Counted from the first letter of the stretch, positions 7,861 to 16,175 are shown. The stretch is DNA of 64,000 nt from Kitasatospora phosalacinea (GCF_000716545.1 NZ_JNWZ01000028.1:1-64000); one strand, 5' to 3'. Translations and numbers: made by a program. The notes: generated from the sequence alone by a model not told the origin.

Positions 7861-8763
7861 CTGCGCCGTACCGGGCTGGTGAGCCGGTTGGCGAAGGCGC
7901 TGCCCGAGCAGGTGCAGGGGGCGCTGTCGGAGGCCGCGGACGAGCTCGCGCTGCCCGGGCTGGTCGGTTCCGCGGTCGGCCAGGTAGCCACCGCCGTGGT
8001 GCGGGCGGTAGGCGAGCGCCGTGCCACCGCCCGGGCGCTGGCCGGCTGCCCGCGGCTGGCGGACCTGCTGGAGGCGGAGCCCGATGTAGAAGCGCTGTCC
8101 TTCTATCCGCACCTGCTCGCCTACGAGATCGACCGGCTGCCGGCGAAGAAGGCCGGCGTGCCGGTGGTGCTGCTGGACACCTTCGAGGACACCGGCGACC
8201 GCACCCACCGCGACCTGGAGCGCCTGGTGCAGCGGGTCGTGTGGCTGATGCCCGACGCCCTGTTCGTCGTCACCGGACGCAGCCGGCTGCAGTGGGCCGA
8301 CGCGGCGCTGCAGGGCCAGCTCGACTACACCGGCCCGGCGGCGTGGCAGCAGCTCGCCGCCCGCGTCCTCTCCGCCCGCGCGGGCACCGCGGACGCCTTG
8401 CCCGCCGCGGCGCCGGGCACCGCGGCCGCCGGCACCGGCACCGGCACCGGCAGCAGGGCGGAGGCCGACCGGCAGGTGCTCATCGGCGACTCCAGCCCGG
8501 AGGACTGCGAGGACTACCTCACCCGCCGCCTGAGCGGCCCGGACGGCGAGCCGCTGATCGGCGCACCGGTCCGCCACGCGATCGCCGCCCGCTCCCACAG
8601 CCTGCCGCTGTTCCTCGACCTCGCCTCGATGCGCTTCCTGGAGACCCGCCGCACCCGCGAACCCTCCCCACAGGACTTCGACCACGACTTCCCCGCCCTC
8701 GTCGCCCGCACCCTGCAGGACCTCACCCCCGACGAGCGGCACGTCCTGCGCGCCGTGAGCCTG
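7855..8763 (+). pseudogene. STAND/ATP-GTP-binding protein internal fragment
   Basis: About 300 codons of clearly coding sequence match the middle of the large streptomycete ATP/GTP-binding (NB-ARC/STAND-like) proteins. Segments include PVVLLDTFEDTGDRTHRDLE (Walker B-like strand), ALFVVTGRSRLQWAD and QVLIGDSSPEDCEDYLTRRL, then a lid-like ARSHSLPLFLDLASMRFLE and TPDERHVLRAVSLL. The P-loop half is missing upstream, where the frame abuts a reversed TetR fragment. The C-terminal repeat half is missing downstream of about 8763. It lacks its own start codon, so it is a rearrangement remnant, not a gene. Confidence 0.8.
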
Positions 8764-9253
8764 TTGGGTTCTGTCCGCGCGATCACGAACGGAGCCAGAT
8801 GGCCAGGGCGGCGACCGTGACGGTGCCGGGGAAGGGCCCAGACCCGGGACGGTGAACGGGACCTCGAGGGCCTGTTCCGCGCTCTCGCGAGGTAGCCGAA
8901 CGAGCGCCTGCACCAAGGCGCATGTCCGTCGGTGACAGCCGGTTGCTTCGGCCCGGCCGAGCACCCGCCAGGACAGATCCCCCGTCAAAACCGCGCGGGA
9001 GCCGCGCGGGGGCCGACTTCCGAGCAGCCGGGGAAGTCGGCCCCTCCTGCGGTGCGGCCCTGTCGGAATCGCCCGGGCGGCATGAGGTCCTCTGGCGTTC
9101 GATCCCGGCCCCCGACCGGGGCGTTCGAGGTCCTGTGCCGTTCGTTCCGCGGTGCTGCCGGGTGCTGCCGGGTGCGGGCCGGGGCGGCAGGCGGCGGATC
9201 AGGTGTGACGATCTCGTGGGGTGAGGACGCGGGGCGGCTTCGCGTTCCGGTGC
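8764..9253. other. 490-base gap after the STAND fragment
   Basis: The sequence changes abruptly at about 8764, where the STAND frame ends with a short unrelated tail. On the minus strand at about 8770-8920 a weakly coding-like stretch (ALVRLPRESAEQALEVPFTV in one frame, TVTVAALAIWL-like in another) suggests a frameshifted remnant of an unidentified protein. I see nothing certain in the rest. Confidence 0.4.
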
Positions 9254-10159
9254 TCAGAGGTAGTGGACGCCGGTCAGTGCCTGCGCCGCCGACCAGAGCC
9301 GTCCGCCGACGGTCGGATCGGCCGCTTCGGGGCTGAGCCGTGCCCGGGTGACGCGGCCCCGTGTTTCGAAGAGTCCGGCCGGCCCGAAGAACTGGCCGCC
9401 GTGCGCGTCGGGATCGGTCGCGGCTCGCAGTTGCGGCAGTGCGCCCTGCTCCACCGCCTGGGTGGCGAGCAGGCCGAACCATGCGATCGCCCGTCCGAGC
9501 CGGCCGCGGTGTTCCCAGGCGCGGGGCGTCAGGTTGGTGCGGGTGAGGCCGGGGTGGGCCAGCGTGCTGGTGACGGGTGACCCGGCGGCCCTCAGCCGGC
9601 GGTCCAGTTCGATTCCGAAGACCGTGGTGGCGAGCTTGGAGCGGCCGTAGGCGGATGAGGCGCGGTAGTCGCGTTCGGCCATCAGGTCGTCGAAGTCGAG
9701 GTGCGCGCTCTTGTGCGTGATGGAGCTGAGGCTGACCACGCGCGCTTCCGGCGCGGCGGCCAGCGCGTCGAGGAGCAGACCCGTCAGGGCGAAGTGTCCC
9801 AGCATGTTCGTGGCGAACTGCAGCTCGAAGCCGTCGGCGGAGGTGCGGCGCGGGCCGAGCAGGACCACCCCGGCATTATTGACCAGCAGATCGACGGCCG
9901 GGTGGTCGGACGTCAGTTCGGTGGCAAAGGCGCGCACCGAGGCGAGAGAGGCCAGGTCGAGTTCGCGCACCTCGACGTCGCCTCCGATCCGGCGGGCGGC
10001 CCGCTCTCCGGCGGCGGTGTTGCGGACGGCGAGCACGACGCGGGCGCCACGGCGGACCAGTTCGGTCGCGGTGACCAGCCCGAGGCCCGAGTTGGCTCCG
10101 GTGACGACGGCGATTCGGCCGTGCTGGTCGGGAATGCGGTCGGTGTTCCATCCGGCCAT
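9254..10159 (-). CDS. Short-chain dehydrogenase/reductase
   Basis: A 301-residue SDR of the retinol-dehydrogenase/protochlorophyllide-reductase-like type. It has the NAD(P)-binding VTGANSGLGLVTA at residues 20-32, the LLVNNAGVV motif, the catalytic Ser in SLSSITHKS and the Y-x3-K of YGRSK. The start is ATG at 10157-10159, preceded by AGGAG; an upstream ATG would add 22 charged residues without a ribosome binding site. It is divergent from an XRE-family regulator at 10297, which probably controls it. The substrate is unknown. Confidence 0.92.
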   Translation of the reverse strand: MAGWNTDRIPDQHGRIAVVTGANSGLGLVTATELVRRGARVVLAVRNTAAGERAARRIGGDVEVRELDLASLASVRAFATELTSDHPAVDLLVNNAGVVLLGPRRTSADGFELQFATNMLGHFALTGLLLDALAAAPEARVVSLSSITHKSAHLDFDDLMAERDYRASSAYGRSKLATTVFGIELDRRLRAAGSPVTSTLAHPGLTRTNLTPRAWEHRGRLGRAIAWFGLLATQAVEQGALPQLRAATDPDAHGGQFFGPAGLFETRGRVTRARLSPEAADPTVGGRLWSAAQALTGVHYL

Positions 10160-10296
10160 GCGGTGCTCCTTGCGAAGGCGTGGATCCGTGCGGTGGAGCA
10201 CGACAGTAGGAGCACGGCGGGACACCGGGGTGGTCCCCGCCTGCCTGGGTCTGCGCGACCCACCATGAACGCCCGGTACGGCGCCACACTGGTGGC

Positions 10297-11172
10297 ATGA
10301 CCCATCCGTACGCCCGTGAACTCGGTGATTTCCTGCGCGCCCGGCGCGGCCGGCTGCGTCCGCGCGACGTGGGCCTGGAGCCGGGCGGACGGCGCAAGGT
10401 CACCGGACTGCGGCGAGAGGAGCTGGCCCTGCTCGCAGGGCTGAGCACCGACTACTACCAGCGGATGGAACAGGGCCGCGAGACGCGCCCGTCCGACACC
10501 GTCCTGGACGCGCTCGCCGACGCGCTCGTCCTCGACGACACCGAACGACGGCACCTGTTCGCCCTGGCCCGCGCCGCCCGGCGGCCCACGCCCGTCCGGG
10601 CGGAGCGCGGGCCGGAGCAGGTCCCGGACAACACGCGGCGGCTGCTGCAGGTGATGAACACCCCGGCGGTCGTAATCGGCCGGCACCTGGACCTGCTCGC
10701 CTGGAACCCCATGGCGGAAGCGCTGCTCGGCGACCCGGGCGACCACCCCGCGCACCGGCTCAACATGCTCCTGCTGATCTTCGACGACACCGCGACCGGC
10801 GAGCGCAGCTGTCCGGACTGGGAACAGCAGGCACTGGACTACATCGGGATGATGCGCTCCGCCGTCGCCGCCGACCCCACCCATCCGCGTGCCACCGCGA
10901 TCGTGGGCGAACTGAGCATCCGCAGTGCCGAATTCAGACGCCTGTGGGCCCGGCACGATGTCCGCTCGTCGATCAGCGGCACCAAGGTCTTCCACATGCC
11001 CGAGGTCGGTGACATCGCCCTCGACTGGGACACCTACCCCCTGCCCGGTGCGCCGGGCCTGGCCATGCTGGTCTGGACGGCCGCGCCGGACAGCGCCGAC
11101 GCAGACCGGCTGCACCTCCTGGCCTCACTGCACGCGACCCGCCGACAGGCGCCGGCGCCGGAGCGGCGCTGA
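10297..11172 (+). CDS. XRE-family regulator with MmyB-like ligand domain
   Basis: A 291-residue helix-turn-helix regulator. The N-terminal HTH_31/XRE domain (residues 10-90) reads RRGRLRPRDVGL, RREELALLAGLSTDYYQRMEQ and DTVLDALADALVLDDTERRH, a signature of this actinobacterial family. The C-terminal MmyB-like PAS-type domain (residues 115-285) contains VIGRHLDLLAWNPMAEALLG, then GTKVFHMPEVGDIALDWDTY. In this family the C-terminal domain is known to bind small hydrophobic ligands. It is divergent from the SDR gene at 9254-10159, with a 137-base shared promoter region. Confidence 0.93.
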   Translation: MTHPYARELGDFLRARRGRLRPRDVGLEPGGRRKVTGLRREELALLAGLSTDYYQRMEQGRETRPSDTVLDALADALVLDDTERRHLFALARAARRPTPVRAERGPEQVPDNTRRLLQVMNTPAVVIGRHLDLLAWNPMAEALLGDPGDHPAHRLNMLLLIFDDTATGERSCPDWEQQALDYIGMMRSAVAADPTHPRATAIVGELSIRSAEFRRLWARHDVRSSISGTKVFHMPEVGDIALDWDTYPLPGAPGLAMLVWTAAPDSADADRLHLLASLHATRRQAPAPERR

Positions 11173-11227
11173 GTGGCAGCGGAGGGTGGCGGCGGGGCCG
11201 GGGAAGGCCGGGTGGCCGCCGTTCCCG

Positions 11228-11926
11228 CTACGGGGAGGGTGGTGCGCCGGACGGGCCGTCGGTGGAGGAGCCGACCACCTCGACGGTGTCGCCGGGATCG
11301 ACGTGGTCGTAGAACCACCGTGCGTCGTCCGCCAGCAGGCCCACGGCCCCGTGGGTGGTGTTCGCCTTCCCGATGGCGGAAGGGGACAGCCAGGGCATCG
11401 AGCAGACGTAGGTGGTGGTCGTGCCGTCGGGCCGGACGAGCCGGACGCACCAGGCCGCGGTCGCGCCGTCCTGCCCACCGGAGGGGCCGTCGTCGGACAT
11501 TCCGACCTTCGGGAGCTTGTCCTGGACCGTCATCCGTCCTCTCGGTGTCTCGCTGCCCGGCCGACCCGCCGTGACGTCCAGTACCGTCACCTGGCCGTCC
11601 TTCCCGGTGACCGTCATCCTGTGGCTGTCGGCGTCGATGACGGCACTGGGTACCGCGGCCTCGGCCTGACTGCCCGTCGGTGACGGCGAGGCGGCGGGCG
11701 GGGCCGGCGGCCGCGGTGCCGCGCCGGACCGAAGGCCGCCGGCGATCACGACGGCAGCCGCGAGCACGGCCGCGGACCCCAGCACGGTACGGCGCCGACG
11801 GCGGCGCCGGAGACCGGTGCGATGAACTTCGGCGGGCGGCAGGGGGACCGCGGACGGAGCGTCGGCGACCAGTTGCCGCAGGGCGACGGAGAGGTCGTCG
11901 GTGTCGGGGCCGGCGTGGTCAGGCAC
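11228..11926 (-). CDS. Membrane-anchored pseudo-L,D-transpeptidase, putative anti-sigma partner
   Basis: A 232-residue type II membrane protein. A cytoplasmic N-terminus (residues 1-45, acidic then arginine-rich) is followed by one membrane segment (SAAVLAAAVVIAGGL, near 50-65), a proline/serine linker, and an exported domain from about residue 95. That domain resembles a YkuD L,D-transpeptidase: TVLDVTAGRPGSETPRG, then NTTHGAVGLLADDARWFYDH and DPGDTVEVVGS. Active enzymes carry SHGC in place of THGA, and an HGxPW in place of the CSMPW seen here, so the catalytic Cys and first His both appear lost. The gene overlaps the upstream ECF sigma gene by 8 bases. A single-pass protein in this position is normally the anti-sigma factor. 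Confidence 0.72.
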   Translation of the reverse strand: MPDHAGPDTDDLSVALRQLVADAPSAVPLPPAEVHRTGLRRRRRRRTVLGSAAVLAAAVVIAGGLRSGAAPRPPAPPAASPSPTGSQAEAAVPSAVIDADSHRMTVTGKDGQVTVLDVTAGRPGSETPRGRMTVQDKLPKVGMSDDGPSGGQDGATAAWCVRLVRPDGTTTTYVCSMPWLSPSAIGKANTTHGAVGLLADDARWFYDHVDPGDTVEVVGSSTDGPSGAPPSP

Positions 11927-12416
11927 GGATGAGTTCCCTCTCGTCCCGGTCGGAAACGTGTTCGGCCAGTGCGGCCCGGCCGCGGGAGAGCCGGGCCTTG
12001 ACGGTGCCCTCGGCGACCCCGGTCTCCCGGGCGACCTCGGCCACGGTCAGATCGCACAGGTGGAAGAGGACGATGGCCTGCCGCTGCGCCGCCGGGAGCC
12101 TGCGCAGCCCCGCGACCAGCGCGGTGTGCTCGGGCCCGGGGCCGGGCGCGTCCTCGGGCAGGTGGTTGCGGAGCATCAGGTCCAGGCCCCGGCGCGCCCG
12201 TCGCCAGCGGCTGACGGCCAGCCGCCAGGCCACCGTACGGATCCAGGCGTGGGGTGACCCCGAGTCGCTCAGTTGCCCGCGCCGCCCCCAGGCGCGCAGG
12301 AATGCTTCCTGCACCGCGTCCTGCGCCTCGCTGTAGTCCCCCGTCATGGCGTAGATCTGCCCCACCAGAAGGGAGAACGAAGACACGTAGAACGCGTCGA
12401 ACTCCTCGTCGGTCAT
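11919..12416 (-). CDS. ECF-subfamily RNA polymerase sigma factor
   Basis: A 165-residue ECF sigma factor (SigE/SigL-like). Region 2 (residues 5-75) contains SLLVGQIYAMTGDYSEAQDAV, then FLRAWGRR and HAWIRTVAWRLAVSRWRR. Region 4 (residues 100-155) contains LPAAQRQAIVLFHLCDLTVA, EVARETGVAEGTVKARLSRG. The start chosen is ATG at 12414-12416, where homology begins, though its ribosome binding site is weak. The stop lies inside the next gene, with an 8-base overlap, so the sigma factor is translationally coupled to the membrane pseudo-transpeptidase, its probable regulator. Confidence 0.93.
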   Translation of the reverse strand: MTDEEFDAFYVSSFSLLVGQIYAMTGDYSEAQDAVQEAFLRAWGRRGQLSDSGSPHAWIRTVAWRLAVSRWRRARRGLDLMLRNHLPEDAPGPGPEHTALVAGLRRLPAAQRQAIVLFHLCDLTVAEVARETGVAEGTVKARLSRGRAALAEHVSDRDERELIRA

Positions 12417-13109
12417 CCCGTTGCCGTTCCCGTCATCCGCGTCGAACGCACGCGCGTCCGACCGTAGTACCAACGCCGTGAGCGGCCGGTTGCATCGAAT
12501 ACCCGACGGATCCGCGCCGCCCCCGGTCCGTCCCGGGTCCAGAGCCGGAAGCGGCGGTGCACCGTCGACTTCGACGGCCCGGAGACGATCGCGGCGGACA
12601 CCGCCTCGTCGTCCGGCTTCGCGGTCCCGCCTCCCTGCGGCCGCAACCGGGCCACCGGCGGCAACGGCTCCACCAGGTCCCACAGGCCGACAGGAACGAT
12701 CCGACCCCGCCCGTCGCTGCCCATGGCCGATCCGCGGATCGGCCACCACAGGGGACACGCGGCAATGACCCGGCGGCGCCCCGCGCGGTGGCGGGAGCCC
12801 GCAGACGACTCGCGGACGACTCACGGGCAATTCGCTGGCATGAAGGCGCGGGTGCGGGGCAGGCGTCCGGTGCGGCGGACGAGGGCCCGGCCGATTCCCC
12901 CCTGAGGCCGGGCCCCCCGCCGCGTCGTACGCGGGTGGTCGCGAAGGTGGTTCCGGCAGACCCAGGTCGGGCGGTACCGGGGTCGGGCGGAACCCTGGGC
13001 GGCGGCGCGCGCGGGGACGACGATGGGTGGTGCGCCGCGAGGGACGCCGGGAGGACGGCGGCCGGCGGCGCGCACCGCCCGGACACCCGAACGTGAGGAA
13101 CACCCGACG
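12417..13109. other. 690-base gap with IS5 remnant and no intact gene
   Basis: Apart from the transposase remnant at about 12530-12724, both strands here give only proline/arginine/glycine-rich translations. The right end carries the promoter region of the aldo/keto reductase. Confidence 0.5.
12530..12724 (-). pseudogene. IS5-family transposase N-terminal remnant
   Basis: From an ATG at 12722-12724 about 64 codons match an IS5-family helix-turn-helix domain: GRIVPVGLWDLVEPLPPVAR, LRPQGGGTAKPDDEAVSAAI, then SKSTVHRRFRLWTRDG. Roughly 20 residues normally present between the two blocks (the SGCAWRHLPPSFG region in relatives, recalled from knowledge of the family) are missing. The DDE domain is absent. 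It lies directly upstream of the sigma factor gene. Confidence 0.7.
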
Positions 13110-14162
13110 ATGAACGCTCTGCCCACCACCCGGCTCGGCGGCACGGACCTCGACATCACCCGGCTCGGCTTCGGCGCGTGGGCGCTGGGCGGCGCCGGCT
13201 GGCGCTTCGCCTGGGGCGCGCAGGACGACGCCGACTCGATCGCGACCGTCCACCGGGTCGTCGAGGCCGGCGTCAACTGGATCGACACCGCGCCGGTGTA
13301 CGGCCTCGGGCACTCCGAGGAGGTCGTCGGCAAGGCGCTGGCCGCGCTCCCGGAGTCCGAGCGCCCCTACGTCTTCACCAAGGTCGGCCTGGTGTGGGAC
13401 CCGGCGGACCCGTCCGCCGCGCCGCGCAAGCTGCTCAAGCCGGCCGGCATCCGCGCCGAACTGGAGGACTCGCTGCGCCGCCTGGGCGTCGAGCGGATCG
13501 ACCTCTACCAGGCGCACTGGCCCGGCGACGGCGCGCTGCTCACCTTCGGCCCCGACGAGGACCCGGCCGCCACGGCCCGGCACGCCACCGCCCTGGAGGA
13601 GTACTGGGCGACGCTGGCCGAGCTGAAGGCGGAGGGCAAGGTGCGGGCGATCGCGCTGTCCAACCACGACACCGCGCAACTGGCCGCCGCCGAGGCGGTC
13701 GCCCACGTCGACGCCATCCAGCCGCAGTTCAGCCTGCTGCACCGGGAGGCCGCGCCCGAACTGGCCTGGGCGCACGCCCACGGCACCGGCTCGATCGTCT
13801 ACCAGCCGCTCCACTCCGGGCTGTTGACCGGCGCGTTCACCGCCGAGCGGGTCGCGGCGCTGCCGGTCGACGACTGGCGCCGGGGCGTCCCCGAGTTCAC
13901 CACCGGCCTCGCGGCCAACCTCGCCCTGGTCGACGCCCTGCGCCCGATCGCCGAGGCGCACGGCACCACGGTCGCCGCCGTCGCGCTGGCCTGGACGCTG
14001 GAGTGGCCCGGTGTCACCGGCGCGATCGTCGGCGCCCGCCGCCCCGAGCAGGTCGACGGCTGGATCGAGGCGGGCGCGCTGCGGCTGACCGAGGACGACC
14101 GGGACGCGATCGCCGCCGCGCTCACCACCACCGGCGCCGGGGCCGGGCCGGTGTGTCCGTGA
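13110..14162 (+). CDS. Aldo/keto reductase
   Basis: A 350-residue NADPH-dependent aldo/keto reductase with a TIM barrel. The catalytic tetrad is visible: Asp and Tyr in NWIDTAPVYGLGHSEE, Lys in VFTKVGLVW, and His in LYQAHWPGDG. The C-terminal cofactor site reads TGAIVGARRPEQVDG. The start is ATG at 13110 after TGAGGAA. It is convergent with the EamA exporter gene, and their 3' ends overlap by 41 bases (14122-14162). The natural carbonyl substrate is unknown. Confidence 0.94.
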   Translation: MNALPTTRLGGTDLDITRLGFGAWALGGAGWRFAWGAQDDADSIATVHRVVEAGVNWIDTAPVYGLGHSEEVVGKALAALPESERPYVFTKVGLVWDPADPSAAPRKLLKPAGIRAELEDSLRRLGVERIDLYQAHWPGDGALLTFGPDEDPAATARHATALEEYWATLAELKAEGKVRAIALSNHDTAQLAAAEAVAHVDAIQPQFSLLHREAAPELAWAHAHGTGSIVYQPLHSGLLTGAFTAERVAALPVDDWRRGVPEFTTGLAANLALVDALRPIAEAHGTTVAAVALAWTLEWPGVTGAIVGARRPEQVDGWIEAGALRLTEDDRDAIAAALTTTGAGAGPVCP

Positions 14163-15162
14163 GTTCGGGCGCGTCGGCGAGCCCCGGTGCGTCCGTGAGT
14201 TCGGGCGCGCCGGCGAGCCCCGGGGTGTCGGCGAGGGCCGGCGCACCCGGGGCCGGACGGGGGTGAGGGCGGGGGTGCGGGTGGGGACGGGCGCCGCGGG
14301 GCCGGCCGAGCAGGATGCCCGCCACGACCAGGGCCATCCCGGCGAACCGGGCCGGGCCCGGGCGCTCGCCGCCCAGGGCGGCGCCGAGCAGGACGCCGGT
14401 GACGGGGTTCAGCAGGCCGATCAGGCCGACGGTGGCGGCGGGCAGGCGGCGCAGCCCGGCGAACCAGACCAGGAAGGCCAGCGCGGTGGCGATCAGCGAG
14501 GTGTAGCCGAAGGCGAGCAGCGCCGCGCCGTCCAGCGCGGGCGGGGCTCCCTCGGCCAGGGCCGCCACCGGCAGCAGGAGCAGCCCGCCGAGCGTCAACT
14601 GCCAGGCGGTGGAGGCCAGTACGCCCGGCCCGCCACCCCCGTCCGGGCTCCCGCCCCCGGTCGTCCAGCGGGTGGCGAGCACGTAGCCGACCGAGGAGAC
14701 CAGCAGCGCTCCCGGCGAGGCGAGCAGTCCGGGCAGGCCGGCCGGGCCCGCGCCGTCCGCGAGCATCAGGGCCGCGCCGCCGACGCCGACCGCGCCGCCC
14801 GCGAGCTGGGCGGGCAGCGGGCGTTCGCCGGCCAGCAGCCAGGCGCAGAGCATCAGGGCCGGCGGGGACAGGGCCATCACCATGGCGGCGGTGCCCGCCG
14901 GGAGCCACTGCGAGGCCAGGTAGACCAGGACGAAGAAGGCGGCGGTGTTCAGCGTGCCGAGCACGGCCGAGCGCCACCACCAGGCGCCGCGCGGCAGTCG
15001 CCGGGCGGCGGCGAGCAGCAGGAGTCCGGCGGGCAGGGCGCGCAGGGCGGCGCCCCAGAGCGGGGCGTCGGCGGGCAGGTAGCGGTGGGTGACGTAGTAG
15101 TTGGCGCCCCAGGCGATCGGGGCGAGGGCGGTGGGCGCGCCCCATCGGAGGAAAGCTTCCAT
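14122..15162 (-). CDS. EamA/DMT-family transporter
   Basis: A 346-residue inner-membrane exporter of the drug/metabolite transporter superfamily. Two EamA repeats (about residues 10-140 and 150-285) give ten hydrophobic segments, with the usual GxxxxP and PVTGVLLGA signatures. After residue 290 follows a 55-residue histidine/proline tail and then a 12-residue tandem repeat encoded by two 36-base copies. The start ATG at 15160-15162 lies inside a palindrome CTTCCATGGAAG. It is divergent from a MarR regulator, which probably represses it. The C-terminal coding end overlaps the aldo/keto reductase by 41 bases. Confidence 0.9.
   Translation of the reverse strand: MEAFLRWGAPTALAPIAWGANYYVTHRYLPADAPLWGAALRALPAGLLLLAAARRLPRGAWWWRSAVLGTLNTAAFFVLVYLASQWLPAGTAAMVMALSPPALMLCAWLLAGERPLPAQLAGGAVGVGGAALMLADGAGPAGLPGLLASPGALLVSSVGYVLATRWTTGGGSPDGGGGPGVLASTAWQLTLGGLLLLPVAALAEGAPPALDGAALLAFGYTSLIATALAFLVWFAGLRRLPAATVGLIGLLNPVTGVLLGAALGGERPGPARFAGMALVVAGILLGRPRGARPHPHPRPHPRPAPGAPALADTPGLAGAPELTDAPGLADAPELTDTPARPRRRWW
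14155..14226. repeat. Two tandem 36-base copies
   Basis: Copies at 14155-14190 and 14191-14226 differ at only a few positions. In the EamA gene they encode a 12-residue repeat of the DAPELTD/PGLA type. The repeat begins inside the 3' end of the convergent aldo/keto reductase gene, so a duplication here may have created the overlap. Confidence 0.85.
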
Positions 15163-15188
15163 GGAAGACAATATAACTTCCACGGAAG
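15156..15188. promoter_or_regulatory. Twin palindromic operator for the MarR regulator
   Basis: Two near-identical 12-base palindromes, CTTCCATGGAAG (15156-15167) and CTTCCACGGAAG (15177-15188), have centres 21 bases apart, exactly two helical turns. The first covers the start codon of the EamA gene and the second sits 22 bases before the MarR start. A dimeric winged-helix repressor bound here would block both divergent genes, giving autoregulation. Confidence 0.75.
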
Positions 15189-15210
15189 ACGTTCGGGCTA
15201 TGCTGGTGCC

Positions 15211-15726
15211 ATGGAGCAGCCCCTCGACCACGTCGCCCGGATCCAGGCCGCCTGGCGGCGCGAACGGCCGGACCTGGACGTCGCCCCGCAGGGCGTGATC
15301 GGCCGCCTGCACCGGGTCGCCACCCTGCTCACCCACGAGCTGTGCGCCGTCTACGCCCGCTACGGCCTGGGCGAGGGCGAGTTCGACGTGCTCGCCGCCC
15401 TGCGCCGGGCCGGGGCCCCGTACGAGCGCGCGCCCGGCGAGCTCGCCGCGCACACCATGGTCACCACCGGGGCCGTCACCAAGCGCATCGACCGCCTGGA
15501 GCGGGCCGGGCTGGTCACCCGCCGCGCCGCCACCGAGGACCGGCGCGGCCGGGTCGTCGCCCTCACCGGGGCCGGCCGCGAGCTGATCGACCGCGCCTTC
15601 GCCGACCACATCCGCAACGAGCACGAACTCCTCGCCGCACTCGACCCCGCCGAGGCCGCCCAGTTGGAGGCCCTGCTCACCGGCTGGCTCGCCCGCCTCG
15701 AACCCCCGGCCGCACCGGCCCCCTGA
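15211..15726 (+). CDS. MarR-family transcriptional regulator
   Basis: A 171-residue MarR-type winged-helix protein. The core (residues 45-135) shows YGLGEGEFDVLAALRRAG, then AHTMVTTGAVTKRIDRLERA (recognition helix) and the wing LVTRRAATEDRRGRVVAL. It starts at ATG 15211 without an obvious ribosome binding site. A TATGCT -10-like element at 15199-15204 lies 6 bases before the ATG, so the mRNA may be leaderless. It is divergent from the EamA exporter, the classic arrangement of a drug-responsive repressor and its efflux target, with twin operators between them. Confidence 0.93.
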   Translation: MEQPLDHVARIQAAWRRERPDLDVAPQGVIGRLHRVATLLTHELCAVYARYGLGEGEFDVLAALRRAGAPYERAPGELAAHTMVTTGAVTKRIDRLERAGLVTRRAATEDRRGRVVALTGAGRELIDRAFADHIRNEHELLAALDPAEAAQLEALLTGWLARLEPPAAPAP

Positions 15727-15827
15727 GCGCCGCACCGAACGAATCGGTCGAAAAGCCGCGCATGCCCGTGCCGGAACCGGGCAACCGATCCGCAGAACGA
15801 CGAACTCCCGTCCCGAAGGAGGCAGTT

Positions 15828-16175
15828 GTGAGTGACGGCATGTGGGGCTACGAGAAGGCCGAGGGCTACAACCCGGGTGTCGACCTGACCGGCTACCGGG
15901 TCGAAGCCACCGACGGGCACATCGGCAAGGTCGACAAGCACTCCTACGAGGCCGAGGACGGCTACATCGTGGTCGACACCGGCCCGTGGATCTTCGGCCG
16001 AAACGTGCTGCTCCCGGCGGGCGTCGTCCGGCGGATCGACGAGGAGGCCAAGACGGTCTGGGTCGACCGCGCCAAGGAGGAGATCAAGGACTCCCCCGAG
16101 TACCACCGCGAGTCGCACGCCCTGGACGCCGACTACCACCGCGGCCTGGGCGGCTACTACGGCACCGGCCTGTGA
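15828..16175 (+). CDS. PRC-barrel domain protein
   Basis: A 115-residue protein starting at GTG 15828, with AAGGAGG at 15816-15822. Residues 20-85 form a PRC-barrel-like beta module: LTGYRVEATDGHIGKVDKHS, YIVVDTGPWIFGRNVLLPAG, then VRRIDEEAKTVWVDRAKEEI. Such stand-alone PRC-barrel proteins are common in streptomycetes, often among stress genes, and have no fixed biochemical role. It is followed by a strong hairpin terminator. Confidence 0.88.
   Translation: MSDGMWGYEKAEGYNPGVDLTGYRVEATDGHIGKVDKHSYEAEDGYIVVDTGPWIFGRNVLLPAGVVRRIDEEAKTVWVDRAKEEIKDSPEYHRESHALDADYHRGLGGYYGTGL

Noticed and set aside
7527..8027. A complete TetR gene
   Set aside because: No start codon or ribosome binding site precedes the first helix, and the ligand-binding domain is missing.
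8764..8920. A transposase C-terminus on the minus strand
   Set aside because: A weak, frameshifted coding-like signal exists, but no family motif could be named.
11919..14246. Long upstream extension of the sigma factor frame to 14246
   Set aside because: The frame is open but crosses the aldo/keto reductase on the other strand; sigma homology starts only at 12416.
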